Of a stretch of 64,000 nt of DNA, positions 9,160-17,774 are shown one piece after another; positions within the stretch are counted from its first letter, which is position 1; each line of letters starts with the position of its first letter. Made by a program: the position numbers and the translations under genes. The notes below the pieces were generated by a model. The model was not told the origin of the DNA. It worked only from the letters and a program-made list of their open reading frames with translations, and ran no database searches. Where the stretch lies: positions 23,142 through 87,141 of the forward strand of contig CAMPHF010000012.1 of NCBI GenBank assembly GCA_946885915.1, read 5' to 3'. The DNA comes from an uncultured Idiomarina sp. Its GTDB lineage: Bacteria > Pseudomonadota > Gammaproteobacteria > Enterobacterales > Alteromonadaceae.

Positions 9160-10023
9160 TTGATTGGCTACTCATCAATCGTTTACCAAGGATTTGTTTG
9201 GAGATTACATCAAGGAGGGTTACTTCCTCTATCTCCTCCTAAGTTAATTGATGAATTTATTAATCATCATGCGGAGCGTTTGCTCGAAGATGAAAATGCT
9301 CTTTTTATAAGATGGGAGAGTCATTTTGATTACGACAAGGAGTTACCTTGGTGGCATGTAATTAAGGAGCAGCACGATGCTCTTGAGTCACTTCCAAAGA
9401 AAACACGCTATATGATTCGCAAAGCAAACGACGCCTTTGATGTTCGACGAATTTCAAAAGTAGATGTGCTAAAAGATGGTTATCAAGTATACGTTCGAGC
9501 CTATGAGCGTTACGATACTTATGAGAAAATGTACGACTATCAGCAGTTTTGTAATGCTGTATCTGAAGTTTCTGAGAATACAGAGTTTTGGGGTGTCTTC
9601 GATATTGAAAGCAACAAACTAGTAGCATTTTCGGAAAATTATATTGAAGGTGCTACGTGTTTTTACGTTTCAATGTGGATTAACCCGGACGTTATGAATC
9701 AGTTTGCCGGCTATTTACTGTTTTACCGGATGGAACAGGATTATCTGGGAGAGCGAGGTTTTGAGTACATCTCTGACGGAGCAAGAAGTCTAAGCCATGA
9801 TACAAACATACACGACTTTCTAATCCAGAAGTTTCGTTTCCGAAAAGCCTATTCATGCTTGAATGTTAAATATAGATATTGGCTTAGAGTTTTAATCAAT
9901 ATTTCATACCCCTTTAGAGTGCTAACGAATTACTTTTCTCTTGATGCCTTCAAAAAAGCAAATGTTCTCCTTAAACAAGAGGAAATCCGTCGAGAATGTG
10001 AGAGTAGGATGAGGTCGTCATGA
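9160..10023 (+). CDS. FemAB/GNAT-like acyl- or aminoacyl-transferase
   Basis: A 287-aa protein with a GNAT/FemAB-like layout. It has a KKTRYMIRKANDAFDVRRIS segment (about 80-100), then KLVAFSENYIEGATCFYVSM (about 149-168) and GYLLFYRMEQDYLGERGFEY (about 183-202), which match the beta-strand/alpha-helix core of this fold. It may acylate or aminoacylate an amino sugar of the repeat unit. The chosen start is TTG at 9160, preceded by AAGGAGAAGG (from about 9146); no better ATG lies near. The end overlaps the next gene by 4 bp. Function is inferred from fold and location only. Confidence 0.65.
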   Translation: MIGYSSIVYQGFVWRLHQGGLLPLSPPKLIDEFINHHAERLLEDENALFIRWESHFDYDKELPWWHVIKEQHDALESLPKKTRYMIRKANDAFDVRRISKVDVLKDGYQVYVRAYERYDTYEKMYDYQQFCNAVSEVSENTEFWGVFDIESNKLVAFSENYIEGATCFYVSMWINPDVMNQFAGYLLFYRMEQDYLGERGFEYISDGARSLSHDTNIHDFLIQKFRFRKAYSCLNVKYRYWLRVLINISYPFRVLTNYFSLDAFKKANVLLKQEEIRRECESRMRSS

Positions 10024-10988
10024 AGCGTTCATCTTCGATAGTAAGAATTTCTCGTTTGGTACAAAAGCTCCCTTTAAAAATATTTAGAATTCTTGAACTT
10101 CCATTTTTTATTCTTTCAAAAAAAGACAGCGATAAATTTCCTGCTATATTTTTATTTGCTTTGCCTAGAAGTGGTTCGACATTAACATATCAGACTATAA
10201 ATCACGGGCTTAATGTTATTTATCTGTCTAACGTTTGGCATTTTTTTTACCAATTACCTCTATTGGGAGGTGTGATATCTAATTGGTTTTCAAGTTCATA
10301 TTATTCTGACTTTAAGTCTGAACAAGGATTCGTATCGGGGATTAATGGTCCAGCTGAAGGGGTGAGGTTTTGGACTTATTGGCTTAATAATGGTTTATCA
10401 GATGATGCTAGCGAGATATTAAATTATTCAAAATTCAAAAAACGTGTAAAGTACTTACGGTCGGTATTAAAACTGATTGTGTATAGAGATAAACCTTTCG
10501 TAACTGCTTATTTAGGTCATACCTTAGTGCCTGATAGGGTCGCTCAAGAGTTTCCCGGTGCGGTTCTGATAAGGTTGAAGAGAGAGCCGGTCTCTAACGC
10601 TCTATCTATACTCAAGTCTTTGAGAGCCAATAACGTAAGTTGGTTTTCTATTAAGCCAAAAGAATGTACAGGTTTGAAGGACGTAACTGAATTTGACAAA
10701 GTTGCTTCTCAAGTTTATTGGCTTAACAAACGACTAGACAAAGCAATATGCAAAGAAGATATGCTTGTCATTCATTACGAAGATTTGTGCAATAACCCGG
10801 CTAAGGAGCTTTCTCGAATCAAACATTGGTGTCACGAAAAGGGAATCCCGGTAGAACGAAAGTTCGATCTACCCCCCGAATTTTCACTCAGTATACGAAG
10901 TGAGGAGGATGATAGAGATGCAAAAAAAATTCGTGAAGCCTTAGACGTGTTAGAAGCTAAGCATGGAAAATTGGGAGGCTCAGATTGA
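10020..10988 (+). CDS. Sulfotransferase family protein
   Basis: Second sulfotransferase of the polysaccharide locus, 322 aa. The PAPS 5'-phosphosulfate loop is FLFALPRSGSTLTYQTINHG (about residues 41-60). The 3'-phosphate region is VLIRLKREPVSNALSILKSL (about 181-200). LVIHYEDLCNNPAKEL (about 248-263) is a conserved C-terminal landmark. It differs from the sulfotransferase at 1991 in its PRSGST-type loop, so the two probably act on different acceptors. It overlaps both neighbours by 4 bp, indicating translational coupling inside the operon. PAPS would come from the downstream cys genes. Confidence 0.83.
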   Translation: MKRSSSIVRISRLVQKLPLKIFRILELPFFILSKKDSDKFPAIFLFALPRSGSTLTYQTINHGLNVIYLSNVWHFFYQLPLLGGVISNWFSSSYYSDFKSEQGFVSGINGPAEGVRFWTYWLNNGLSDDASEILNYSKFKKRVKYLRSVLKLIVYRDKPFVTAYLGHTLVPDRVAQEFPGAVLIRLKREPVSNALSILKSLRANNVSWFSIKPKECTGLKDVTEFDKVASQVYWLNKRLDKAICKEDMLVIHYEDLCNNPAKELSRIKHWCHEKGIPVERKFDLPPEFSLSIRSEEDDRDAKKIREALDVLEAKHGKLGGSD

Positions 10989-11596
10989 CTTCTATTCAAT
11001 TGACATTGACTCAGCGAACAGTAAAAAGAACCTTTGATCTTGTTCTAGCTATCATTGGCTTGATCCTAACTTTGGTTGTTATAATTGTAGCCTGGTTAAT
11101 TGCATCTATTGATACTCGTTCTAATGGTTTTTTTATACAAGAGCGTGTTGGGCGGTATGGTACGACTTTTAAAGTTGTAAAGATTAAAACGATGCGTCCT
11201 GTTGCTGGAAACGTGACCACAGTCACACGACTGGGCGATCCAAGAATAACAAAGATAGGATCGTGGTTCAGGAAGGCAAAAATTGATGAGCTTCCTCAGA
11301 TATGGAATGTTTTGCTTGGACATATGAGTTTTGTTGGCCCAAGGCCCGATGTTCCCGGATTTGCAGATAAACTCAAGGGTGAGGCTCGCGAGATCTTAAG
11401 GCTTCGCCCCGGTATTACAGGACCAGCAACGCTAAAATATAGAAATGAGGAAGAGTTATTGGCAATACAAAGCGATCCTGAGAGATTTAATCGCGAATTT
11501 ATTTTTCCGGATAAAGTGAGGATTAATCTCGACTACATGCGAGACTGGTCCATTAAAAAGGACTTGAACTACATATGGAGAACCATTTTTGAATAA
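10985..11596 (+). CDS. Initiating sugar-1-phosphate transferase (PglC/WcaJ C-terminal type)
   Basis: Bacterial sugar transferase of 203 aa that would load the first sugar-1-phosphate onto undecaprenyl phosphate. The N-terminal reentrant membrane helix is FDLVLAIIGLILTLVVIIVA (about 17-36). The catalytic core follows: FFIQERVGRYGTTFKVVKIK (about 49-68), KIDELPQIWNVLLGHMSFVG (about 97-116) and RPGITGPATLKYR (about 137-150), including the DE pair expected at the active site. Its size matches small PglC-like monotopic enzymes rather than full-length WbaP/WcaJ. It is followed by PglE- and PglF-like genes, which suggests a 4-amino-4,6-dideoxy-GlcNAc derivative as first sugar. Confidence 0.92.
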   Translation: MTSIQLTLTQRTVKRTFDLVLAIIGLILTLVVIIVAWLIASIDTRSNGFFIQERVGRYGTTFKVVKIKTMRPVAGNVTTVTRLGDPRITKIGSWFRKAKIDELPQIWNVLLGHMSFVGPRPDVPGFADKLKGEAREILRLRPGITGPATLKYRNEEELLAIQSDPERFNREFIFPDKVRINLDYMRDWSIKKDLNYIWRTIFE

Positions 11597-11608
11597 TGTG
11601 AGCGTAGT

Positions 11609-12784
11609 ATGTTGAATACATCTTTTTCTCCGTGGCCTTCTTTTTCAAAGGAGGAGGCTGATTCTGTCTCGAATGTACTTTTATCGAATAAAGTTAATTA
11701 TTGGACTGGACACGAGTGTCGATTGTTTGAGCAAGAGTTTTCGGCATGGGTGGATGTTAAGTACGCTGTTTCATTGGCAAATGGAACCCTGGCATTAGAT
11801 GTAGCGTTGAGGGCTCTAGGAGTCGGTAAGGGCGATGAGGTAATTGTTACACCACGTACGTTTTTAGCCTCTGTTTCGTCGGTGGTTACAGCTAATGCGA
11901 CCCCTGTTTTTGCTGATGTTGATTTGAATAGCCAGGCGATTACAGCCGAGTCTATAGAAGCCGTGCTAACACCGAAAACTAAAGCGGTTATTGTCGTACA
12001 TTTGGCTGGAATGCCAGCAGATATGGACCCGATTATGGCTCTTGCTGAAAAGCATGGCTTTTATGTTATCGAGGATTGTGCTCAAGCTCATGGAGCTCGT
12101 TACAAAGGGCGTTCAGTTGGGGCAATTGGCCACATAGGCGCTTGGTCGTTCTGTCAAGATAAAATCATGACGACAGGAGGCGAAGGTGGTATGGTCACGA
12201 CTAATGATGAGAGTTTATGGCGCAGAATGTGGTCGTACAAGGATCATGGTAAAAGTTATGAGGCTGTCTACGAACGAGAGCATCCGCCGGGCTTTCGTTG
12301 GTTGCACGAAAGCTTTGGAACTAATTGGCGAATGATGGAAATGCAAGCTGTAATTGGACGTATTCAACTTAAGCGAATGTCAGATTGGACGGCAAAACGG
12401 ATTGCTAATGCCAAGTATATCGATGATATTGTTTCGAGATATAAAATAGTTAGAGCTGTTGAAGTTCCGGAACATATCGTCCACGCTGAGTATAAGCATT
12501 ACTTTTTCGTTAATCCCCAATATTTAGCAGATGGCTGGTCGCGGGATCGTATTGTAGATGAAATGAATGCGGCCGGTGTGCCTTGTTTCCAAGGCAGTTG
12601 CTCTGAAGTTTATCTTGAGAAGGCTTTCGATGGTACGCCATGGCGCCCACCTGAAAGGCTTCCGAATGCCAAAGAGCTTGGTGAGACAAGTTTAATGATG
12701 CTTGTGCACCCAACTCTTACCGAGCAAGAAATAAGTAAGAGTTGTGCTGTACTGGGCAATATCTTGTCTAAAGCGACGAAGTAA
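11609..12784 (+). CDS. DegT/DnrJ/EryC1/StrS aminotransferase, PglE-like
   Basis: PLP-dependent sugar aminotransferase of 391 aa. It has a complete fold-type I set: SLANGTLALDVALRALGVGK (about 55-75), VIEDCAQAHGARYKG (about 152-166, with the Asp that contacts the pyridine nitrogen), and SFCQDKIMTTGGEGGM (about 178-193), whose lysine should hold PLP. Placed between a PglC-like transferase and a PglF/WbpM-like dehydratase, it probably aminates UDP-4-keto-6-deoxy-GlcNAc at C4. Only 12 bp separate it from the upstream gene. A different keto sugar is possible; no PglD-type acetyltransferase is visible beside it. Confidence 0.88.
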   Translation: MLNTSFSPWPSFSKEEADSVSNVLLSNKVNYWTGHECRLFEQEFSAWVDVKYAVSLANGTLALDVALRALGVGKGDEVIVTPRTFLASVSSVVTANATPVFADVDLNSQAITAESIEAVLTPKTKAVIVVHLAGMPADMDPIMALAEKHGFYVIEDCAQAHGARYKGRSVGAIGHIGAWSFCQDKIMTTGGEGGMVTTNDESLWRRMWSYKDHGKSYEAVYEREHPPGFRWLHESFGTNWRMMEMQAVIGRIQLKRMSDWTAKRIANAKYIDDIVSRYKIVRAVEVPEHIVHAEYKHYFFVNPQYLADGWSRDRIVDEMNAAGVPCFQGSCSEVYLEKAFDGTPWRPPERLPNAKELGETSLMMLVHPTLTEQEISKSCAVLGNILSKATK

Positions 12785-12823
12785 AAGTAAAGACTAGATA
12801 AAATAGAAATTAAGGCAGTCTGA

Positions 12824-14794
12824 ATGCTTGAACGCATATTAGGTTTAAATAGAAGTGAAAAGCGTTCTATCGCGATCGCGGTCGATATAGTCTGTTTACT
12901 CTTTGCGTTTTGGTTTTCTCAGAGTGTTCGAGCGGAAACTATCTACATTCCTTCAGACATCAAAGTTATTGCGATGCTAGCTATTGCGGTGCCTTTGTCC
13001 TTAGTTCTATTTGCTAAGTTTGGTCTTTACCGTGTAGTTGTTCGATACCTGAACAGCCGTGCTCAATTAGCCGTGATCATTGGTGTTTTAGCGTCTACGG
13101 GGGTTATCTACTTTTCTTCGCAAGGTCTGGGTGTTCAGTTCCGGTTAAGCTCGGCAATTATTTATGCGATGACCAGTATTATTTTAATTGGTAGCTCCAG
13201 GAATATTGTCCGTGCGGCCTATGAATATTCAACCAAGCGCGAAAAGGAGCACGTCATTATCTACGGAGCAGGATCTGCGGGCAGACAATTAGCCCGTGCT
13301 TTACAGAGTGGACAGGAATATTTCCCGTGCGCTTTCGTCGATGATGACGAGACGTTACACGGTTCATACATGCTCGGTATGCGTGTGTATTCCTCAAACG
13401 ACCTCTCCAGGCTTGTAAAAGCGAAGTTTGTGACTCGGGTTCTTTTAGCGATTCCCAGTACCTCCCGCTCGAACCGCAAACGTATATTAGAACTATTAGA
13501 ACCCCTATCTGTGCAAGTACAAACCATTCCGGGAATGGCGGAAATGGTTGATGGCTCTTTAAGCATTGATCAACTGCAAGATGTTCGCATTGAAGATTTA
13601 CTCGGCCGTGACCCAGTTGCGCCTGATGAGCATTTAATGGATGCCAACATTCGTGGCAAAGTAGTGCTAGTAACTGGTGCTGGTGGTTCAATTGGCTCTG
13701 AGCTATGCAGACAAATTATTCGTTATAAGCCAAGAGCGTTGGTGCTTTATGAACTATCGGAATTTGGCTTGTATGCTATTGATCAGGAGTTACGGCAGTT
13801 CAAAAGCCGTGAAAACCTAGAAGTAACAATTCACCCTATTATCGGTACGGTGCAACGGCAAAATAGAATCGAAGCGGTATTAAAGTCGTTTGGCGTGCAA
13901 ACGGTTTATCACGCGGCCGCATACAAGCATGTGCCGTTGGTTGAATATAATGTGGTTGAAGGCGTGCGCAACAATGTATTTGGCACATTGCATACTGCAA
14001 AAGCAGCTATTACTGCCGGTGTTGAGAGTTTTGTACTTATCTCTACCGATAAAGCAGTGCGACCAACTAATACGATGGGCGCTACAAAACGTATGGCAGA
14101 GCTTGTACTGCAAGCACTTGCTAAAACCAGCAAAACCACCCATTTTAGTATGGTTCGTTTTGGTAACGTCTTAGGCTCATCAGGCTCAGTAGTTCCGTTA
14201 TTTCGCGAACAAATTCGCAAAGGTGGTCCGGTTACGGTTACCCATCCTGACATTATTCGCTATTTTATGACGATTCCTGAAGCTGCACAGCTAGTGATTC
14301 AAGCAGGAGCCATGTCGTTTTTAGCCGGACAAGAGACAAATACGAAGGGCGGCGATGTATTCGTACTAGATATGGGCGACCCAGTACGAATTACCGATTT
14401 AGCAGTAAAAATGATTAACTTAATGGGCTTAGATGTAAAAAGCGACGACAACCCTAACGGCGATATTGAAATTAAATTCACCGGTTTGCGGCCTGGCGAA
14501 AAGCTGTTTGAAGAGTTACTCATTGGTGACAATGTAGAAGTAACCGCCCATGAGCGCATTTTAACCGCTATTGAGAAGAGCTTAACGTGGCAAGAATTAG
14601 AACCTTTAATAAATAAGTTAGACACCGCCTGCCACGAATTTTTAATCGCCGATATTCGCGAAGTACTGCTTAAAGCGCCCACCGATTTCGCTCCAAGCGA
14701 TGATATTTGTGACTTGGTATGGACACAGAACGTTAACACCCCTCCGTTATTTTCTGCTCATGCTCCTCACGTGTTCGATTTTACTGAAAAGTAG
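12824..14794 (+). CDS. Membrane-anchored nucleotide-sugar 4,6-dehydratase (PglF/WbpM/CapD-like)
   Basis: A 656-aa protein with four N-terminal transmembrane helices (about 18-130), a first Rossmann-like domain (VIIYGAGSAGRQLARALQSG, about 145-165) and a C-terminal short-chain dehydrogenase domain. The second nucleotide-binding site is VVLVTGAGGSIGSELCRQII (about 283-303). The catalytic region is STDKAVRPTNTMGATKRMAE (about 408-428), where the usual Tyr is replaced by Met before GATK, as in PglF/WbpM enzymes. It would convert UDP-GlcNAc to UDP-2-acetamido-4-keto-2,6-dideoxy sugar. Composition shifts toward the host average within this gene, marking the edge of the AT-rich serotype block. Confidence 0.93.
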   Translation: MLERILGLNRSEKRSIAIAVDIVCLLFAFWFSQSVRAETIYIPSDIKVIAMLAIAVPLSLVLFAKFGLYRVVVRYLNSRAQLAVIIGVLASTGVIYFSSQGLGVQFRLSSAIIYAMTSIILIGSSRNIVRAAYEYSTKREKEHVIIYGAGSAGRQLARALQSGQEYFPCAFVDDDETLHGSYMLGMRVYSSNDLSRLVKAKFVTRVLLAIPSTSRSNRKRILELLEPLSVQVQTIPGMAEMVDGSLSIDQLQDVRIEDLLGRDPVAPDEHLMDANIRGKVVLVTGAGGSIGSELCRQIIRYKPRALVLYELSEFGLYAIDQELRQFKSRENLEVTIHPIIGTVQRQNRIEAVLKSFGVQTVYHAAAYKHVPLVEYNVVEGVRNNVFGTLHTAKAAITAGVESFVLISTDKAVRPTNTMGATKRMAELVLQALAKTSKTTHFSMVRFGNVLGSSGSVVPLFREQIRKGGPVTVTHPDIIRYFMTIPEAAQLVIQAGAMSFLAGQETNTKGGDVFVLDMGDPVRITDLAVKMINLMGLDVKSDDNPNGDIEIKFTGLRPGEKLFEELLIGDNVEVTAHERILTAIEKSLTWQELEPLINKLDTACHEFLIADIREVLLKAPTDFAPSDDICDLVWTQNVNTPPLFSAHAPHVFDFTEK

Positions 14795-14806
14795 CTTTTT
14801 AGTGCA

Positions 14807-14836
14807 TTGAACTGTAACCCGCTCGCGAGCTACAAT
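14807..14836 (+). promoter_or_regulatory. Predicted sigma-70 promoter of the SLBB export gene
   Basis: TTGAAC (14807-14812) and TACAAT (14831-14836) are separated by 18 bp and lie about 40 bp before the TTG start at 14875. This suggests that the export gene has its own promoter in addition to any read-through from the dehydratase gene. Read from sequence only. Confidence 0.4.
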
Positions 14837-14874
14837 CGCGCTTAATAAGTATAAATTTAAGAAAGGAGTCGGTT

Positions 14875-17595
14875 TTGAACCGCATCATACTAGCCCTTGC
14901 TCTCGCGCTGTCTGTTTTTACACTTAGCGTGAGCACTCCTGCTCAGGCGCAACAATTAACGCCTGCCCAAATTGAGCAGTTTAAAAAGCTGCCACGAGCT
15001 CAACAAGAGGCGCTCGCCCGACAGTATGGTGTCGATTTAAATACCATTTTAGGCCAAGCCGGTGCTAACGCTCAGCAGCTAAAAGATCCTGAATTAATGG
15101 GAGAACGCGAGCGCGAGCAGACAGAGCAAAACAACACTCCGTTAAACGAGTTAGACCCTGCCTCACTTGAACGCCGGTTAGCAGAAAACGATGATGAGTT
15201 AAAAGCCTTTGGTTATGGTTTGTTCGAAGGCGAACCAACAACTTTTGCGCCTGTTACCAATGCTCCAGTACCAAATAACTACTTAATTGGCGCGGGCGAT
15301 AACCTGCGTATTCAACTGTACGGTAAAGAAAGCCGCACATTAGATGTAACCGTAAATCGCGATGGCATTGTAACGCTAGAACAACTCGGCCCGCTTACGG
15401 TTGCAGGTTTGCGCTTTGATGAAGTGAAAGACTTAATTCGCCAAACCGTGCGCGAGCGCATGATTGGTATGGAAGCCGTGGTGAGCATGGGCGAATTGCG
15501 CTCTATTCAAATATTTGTAGCCGGCGAAGCTTATAAGCCGGGCGCCTACACGGTTAGCTCATTAACCACTATGAGTCAGGCGTTGTTTGTGTCGGGTGGG
15601 GTAACAGATATTGCCTCGCTTCGCAACATTCAATTGAAGCGCGCTGGGGAAACCATTAGTACCTTCGATTTGTACGACTTACTCACCAAAGGCGATGCCA
15701 GCGACGACGCACAGCTACGTAATGGCGATGTGGTATTTATTCCACCGCGCGGGCCTATGGTAACCGTGTACGGCGAAATTATGCGCCCTGCACTTTATGA
15801 ATTAAAAGGTAATGAAACTCTTGCCGATTTAGTTGAAATTGCCGGCGGTTTATTACCGACGGGTTATGCGCAAATGGTGCAGTTGCAACGTGTACGTAGC
15901 GGCGAGCGCATTATTGAAACCGTGAATTTAACTGAGCAAGCCGACGACGTGCGTGCACGTGGTGGCGATGAGCTATTCATTCCGGCAGTCTCGGCGCAAG
16001 TAAGCGATGCGGTTACTTTGGTGGGTGCTGTTGCTCGCCCTGGTAAATATGAGTGGCGCGAAGATTTAATGGTAAACCAATTATTACCGAACATTGATAA
16101 CGCTCTACTGCCCATTACCGACTTAGGCTATGGCTTAATTGTGCGCCGATCTGCCGATCGTCGAAGTATTTCGGTACTGCAGTTCGATGTGTCGAAAGCC
16201 ATTAGCGGCGATGTAGAACACAACCTAGCTTTAGAAAAGCGCGACCAAGTGGTGCTGTTTAGTCGTTATGAGTCGAAAAAAGCCGAAGAAAACCAATTAA
16301 GCAACTTTTTACGCACCGAAAGTGAGCGCCAACGGGCCGAGCGCGAGCGCGTAATTAGTGAATATCGCAAGCAGTATTTGCAGAAATTGGTGGGTGAGCG
16401 CGCTGATATGCTCCGATCGCTAGAAGAGCAAAACTCGCGCAACCAAGCATTAGAAACTGAATTAACCTCTATTTTTGATACCCAGCCGGAAGCTGAAGAA
16501 GAGCCCGAAGGCGGCTGGTCTGAGTTTTCACGCCAACAACTGCTACAGCCTATTTTGTATCAATTGCGTAACCAGTTTACCGCCTCGGGCGCGTTGCCCA
16601 TGATTTACGTAGATGGTGAAGTGCGTTACCCGGGTGTTTACCCGTTAGCGGTAAATGCCGATGTGAATTCAGCTATTGCTGCCGCTGGTGGGTTGCGAGA
16701 GTCGGCCTATTTGGCTCGCGCTGAAATTACCCGAACCATACTACAAGATGGCGAGGCCGCCACCGATTACCAACCGTTTAATTTGGCTGCTGCTTTAAAT
16801 GGTGAAGAGCTGGTAAAAATTAAAGGGCGTGACCGCTTAAATGTGTTTGCCATTCCATCGTGGCAGGACACTTTACAGGTTACCTTAGAGGGTGAGGTGC
16901 GTTTCCCTGGTACCTATTCGGTAAAACGTGGCGAAACCTTAAGCACCCTTATTGAACGCGCAGGCGGCTTAACCAATTATGCGTTTGAGCGTGGTGCCGT
17001 ATTTACCCGCCGTGGTATTCGCGAGCAAGAGCAAAAGCAACTTGAAGGATTAGCCCAGCAGTTACGTCGTGAAATTGCTTCGAACGTAATTACTGACCAA
17101 GGTGGCACCTTTGAATATGCAGAGGTGAACCAATTACTAAGCGATTTAACCAAGCTCGACCCGATTGGCCGGCTGGTGATTAACTTAGATGAGATTATTG
17201 CGTCGCAAAACGCCACCGCCGATGTGCAACTGAAAGATGGCGACCGTTTATTTGTGCCCACTGAACAAAATACGGTGAGTATTATCGGTGAGGTACAGCT
17301 GGCTAGTTCGTACCGGTTTGATAGCTCGCTCAGTGTTGATGACTATGTTCGTCGAGCCGGTGGCGCGAGAGAAAAAGCCGATGAAGATAGGGTTTATATT
17401 GTAAAAGCCAACGGCGCTATTGTGGTGCCTGATGATACCGGTTGGTTTAGTTTTGAGCGCACCATTGTTGAACCCGGCGATACTATTGTGGTTCCGTTAG
17501 ATACGCAATACGTGAATAACCTGGAAGTGTGGAGTACCGCCACCCAGATTATGTATCAGGTGGGTGTCGCTCTGGCCGCTATCAACGGCTTGTAA
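14875..17595 (+). CDS. SLBB-domain polysaccharide export protein (Wza-like, extra long)
   Basis: A 906-aa periplasmic/outer-membrane export protein with a signal peptide (LALALALSVFTLSVSTPAQA) but no lipobox cysteine, unlike classical Wza. A polysaccharide-export domain starts near residue 137 (NYLIGAGDNLRIQLYGKESR). It is followed by repeated SLBB-type units, recognisable from phrases such as FVAGEAYKPGAYTVSSL, VTLVGAVARPGKYEWRE, IYVDGEVRYPGVYPLAVN, VTLEGEVRFPGTYSVKRG and VSIIGEVQLASSYRFDS. A charged, probably helical insert (about 475-560) separates two groups of units. Length is roughly twice that of Wza. The TTG start is chosen because GAAAGGAG precedes it by about 7 bp. It probably forms the outer-membrane conduit for the polymer made upstream. 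Confidence 0.9.
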   Translation: MNRIILALALALSVFTLSVSTPAQAQQLTPAQIEQFKKLPRAQQEALARQYGVDLNTILGQAGANAQQLKDPELMGEREREQTEQNNTPLNELDPASLERRLAENDDELKAFGYGLFEGEPTTFAPVTNAPVPNNYLIGAGDNLRIQLYGKESRTLDVTVNRDGIVTLEQLGPLTVAGLRFDEVKDLIRQTVRERMIGMEAVVSMGELRSIQIFVAGEAYKPGAYTVSSLTTMSQALFVSGGVTDIASLRNIQLKRAGETISTFDLYDLLTKGDASDDAQLRNGDVVFIPPRGPMVTVYGEIMRPALYELKGNETLADLVEIAGGLLPTGYAQMVQLQRVRSGERIIETVNLTEQADDVRARGGDELFIPAVSAQVSDAVTLVGAVARPGKYEWREDLMVNQLLPNIDNALLPITDLGYGLIVRRSADRRSISVLQFDVSKAISGDVEHNLALEKRDQVVLFSRYESKKAEENQLSNFLRTESERQRAERERVISEYRKQYLQKLVGERADMLRSLEEQNSRNQALETELTSIFDTQPEAEEEPEGGWSEFSRQQLLQPILYQLRNQFTASGALPMIYVDGEVRYPGVYPLAVNADVNSAIAAAGGLRESAYLARAEITRTILQDGEAATDYQPFNLAAALNGEELVKIKGRDRLNVFAIPSWQDTLQVTLEGEVRFPGTYSVKRGETLSTLIERAGGLTNYAFERGAVFTRRGIREQEQKQLEGLAQQLRREIASNVITDQGGTFEYAEVNQLLSDLTKLDPIGRLVINLDEIIASQNATADVQLKDGDRLFVPTEQNTVSIIGEVQLASSYRFDSSLSVDDYVRRAGGAREKADEDRVYIVKANGAIVVPDDTGWFSFERTIVEPGDTIVVPLDTQYVNNLEVWSTATQIMYQVGVALAAINGL

Positions 17596-17599
17596 CGTT

Positions 17600-17734
17600 G
17601 TAGCCTGACGTTCTTAAGGCAGGCTATATGCCAAATGGTTGCAGTAGCCTGACGTTATCACGTCAGGTGAGGTGTCAAATTGAGCAATGGTGTCTGCCTC
17701 GTAGATCGCACCTGATGCGGTAGCATCAGGCTAC
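17600..17734 (+). repeat. REP/BIME element (one degenerate REP plus an inverted REP pair)
   Basis: A GTAG tetranucleotide followed by a hairpin occurs at 17600-17625 (degenerate) and 17644-17667 (stem CCTGACG, loop TTATCA, stem CGTCAGG). An inverted copy lies at 17711-17734 (stem CCTGATGC, loop GGTA, stem GCATCAGG, then CTAC). The pair facing each other is the typical BIME arrangement. The same family recurs at 24547-24710, 25506-25597 and 25609-25700. It fills most of the gap between the export gene and ugd. Confidence 0.85.
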
Positions 17735-17774
17735 CTGCGTTCCGTGATATAAATATAGGATAGTGTGAAGTCGT

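Noticed and set aside
13257..14739. Several long minus-strand frames inside the PglF-like dehydratase gene
   Set aside because: They are antisense shadows. The plus-strand protein has full domain support across the same bases.
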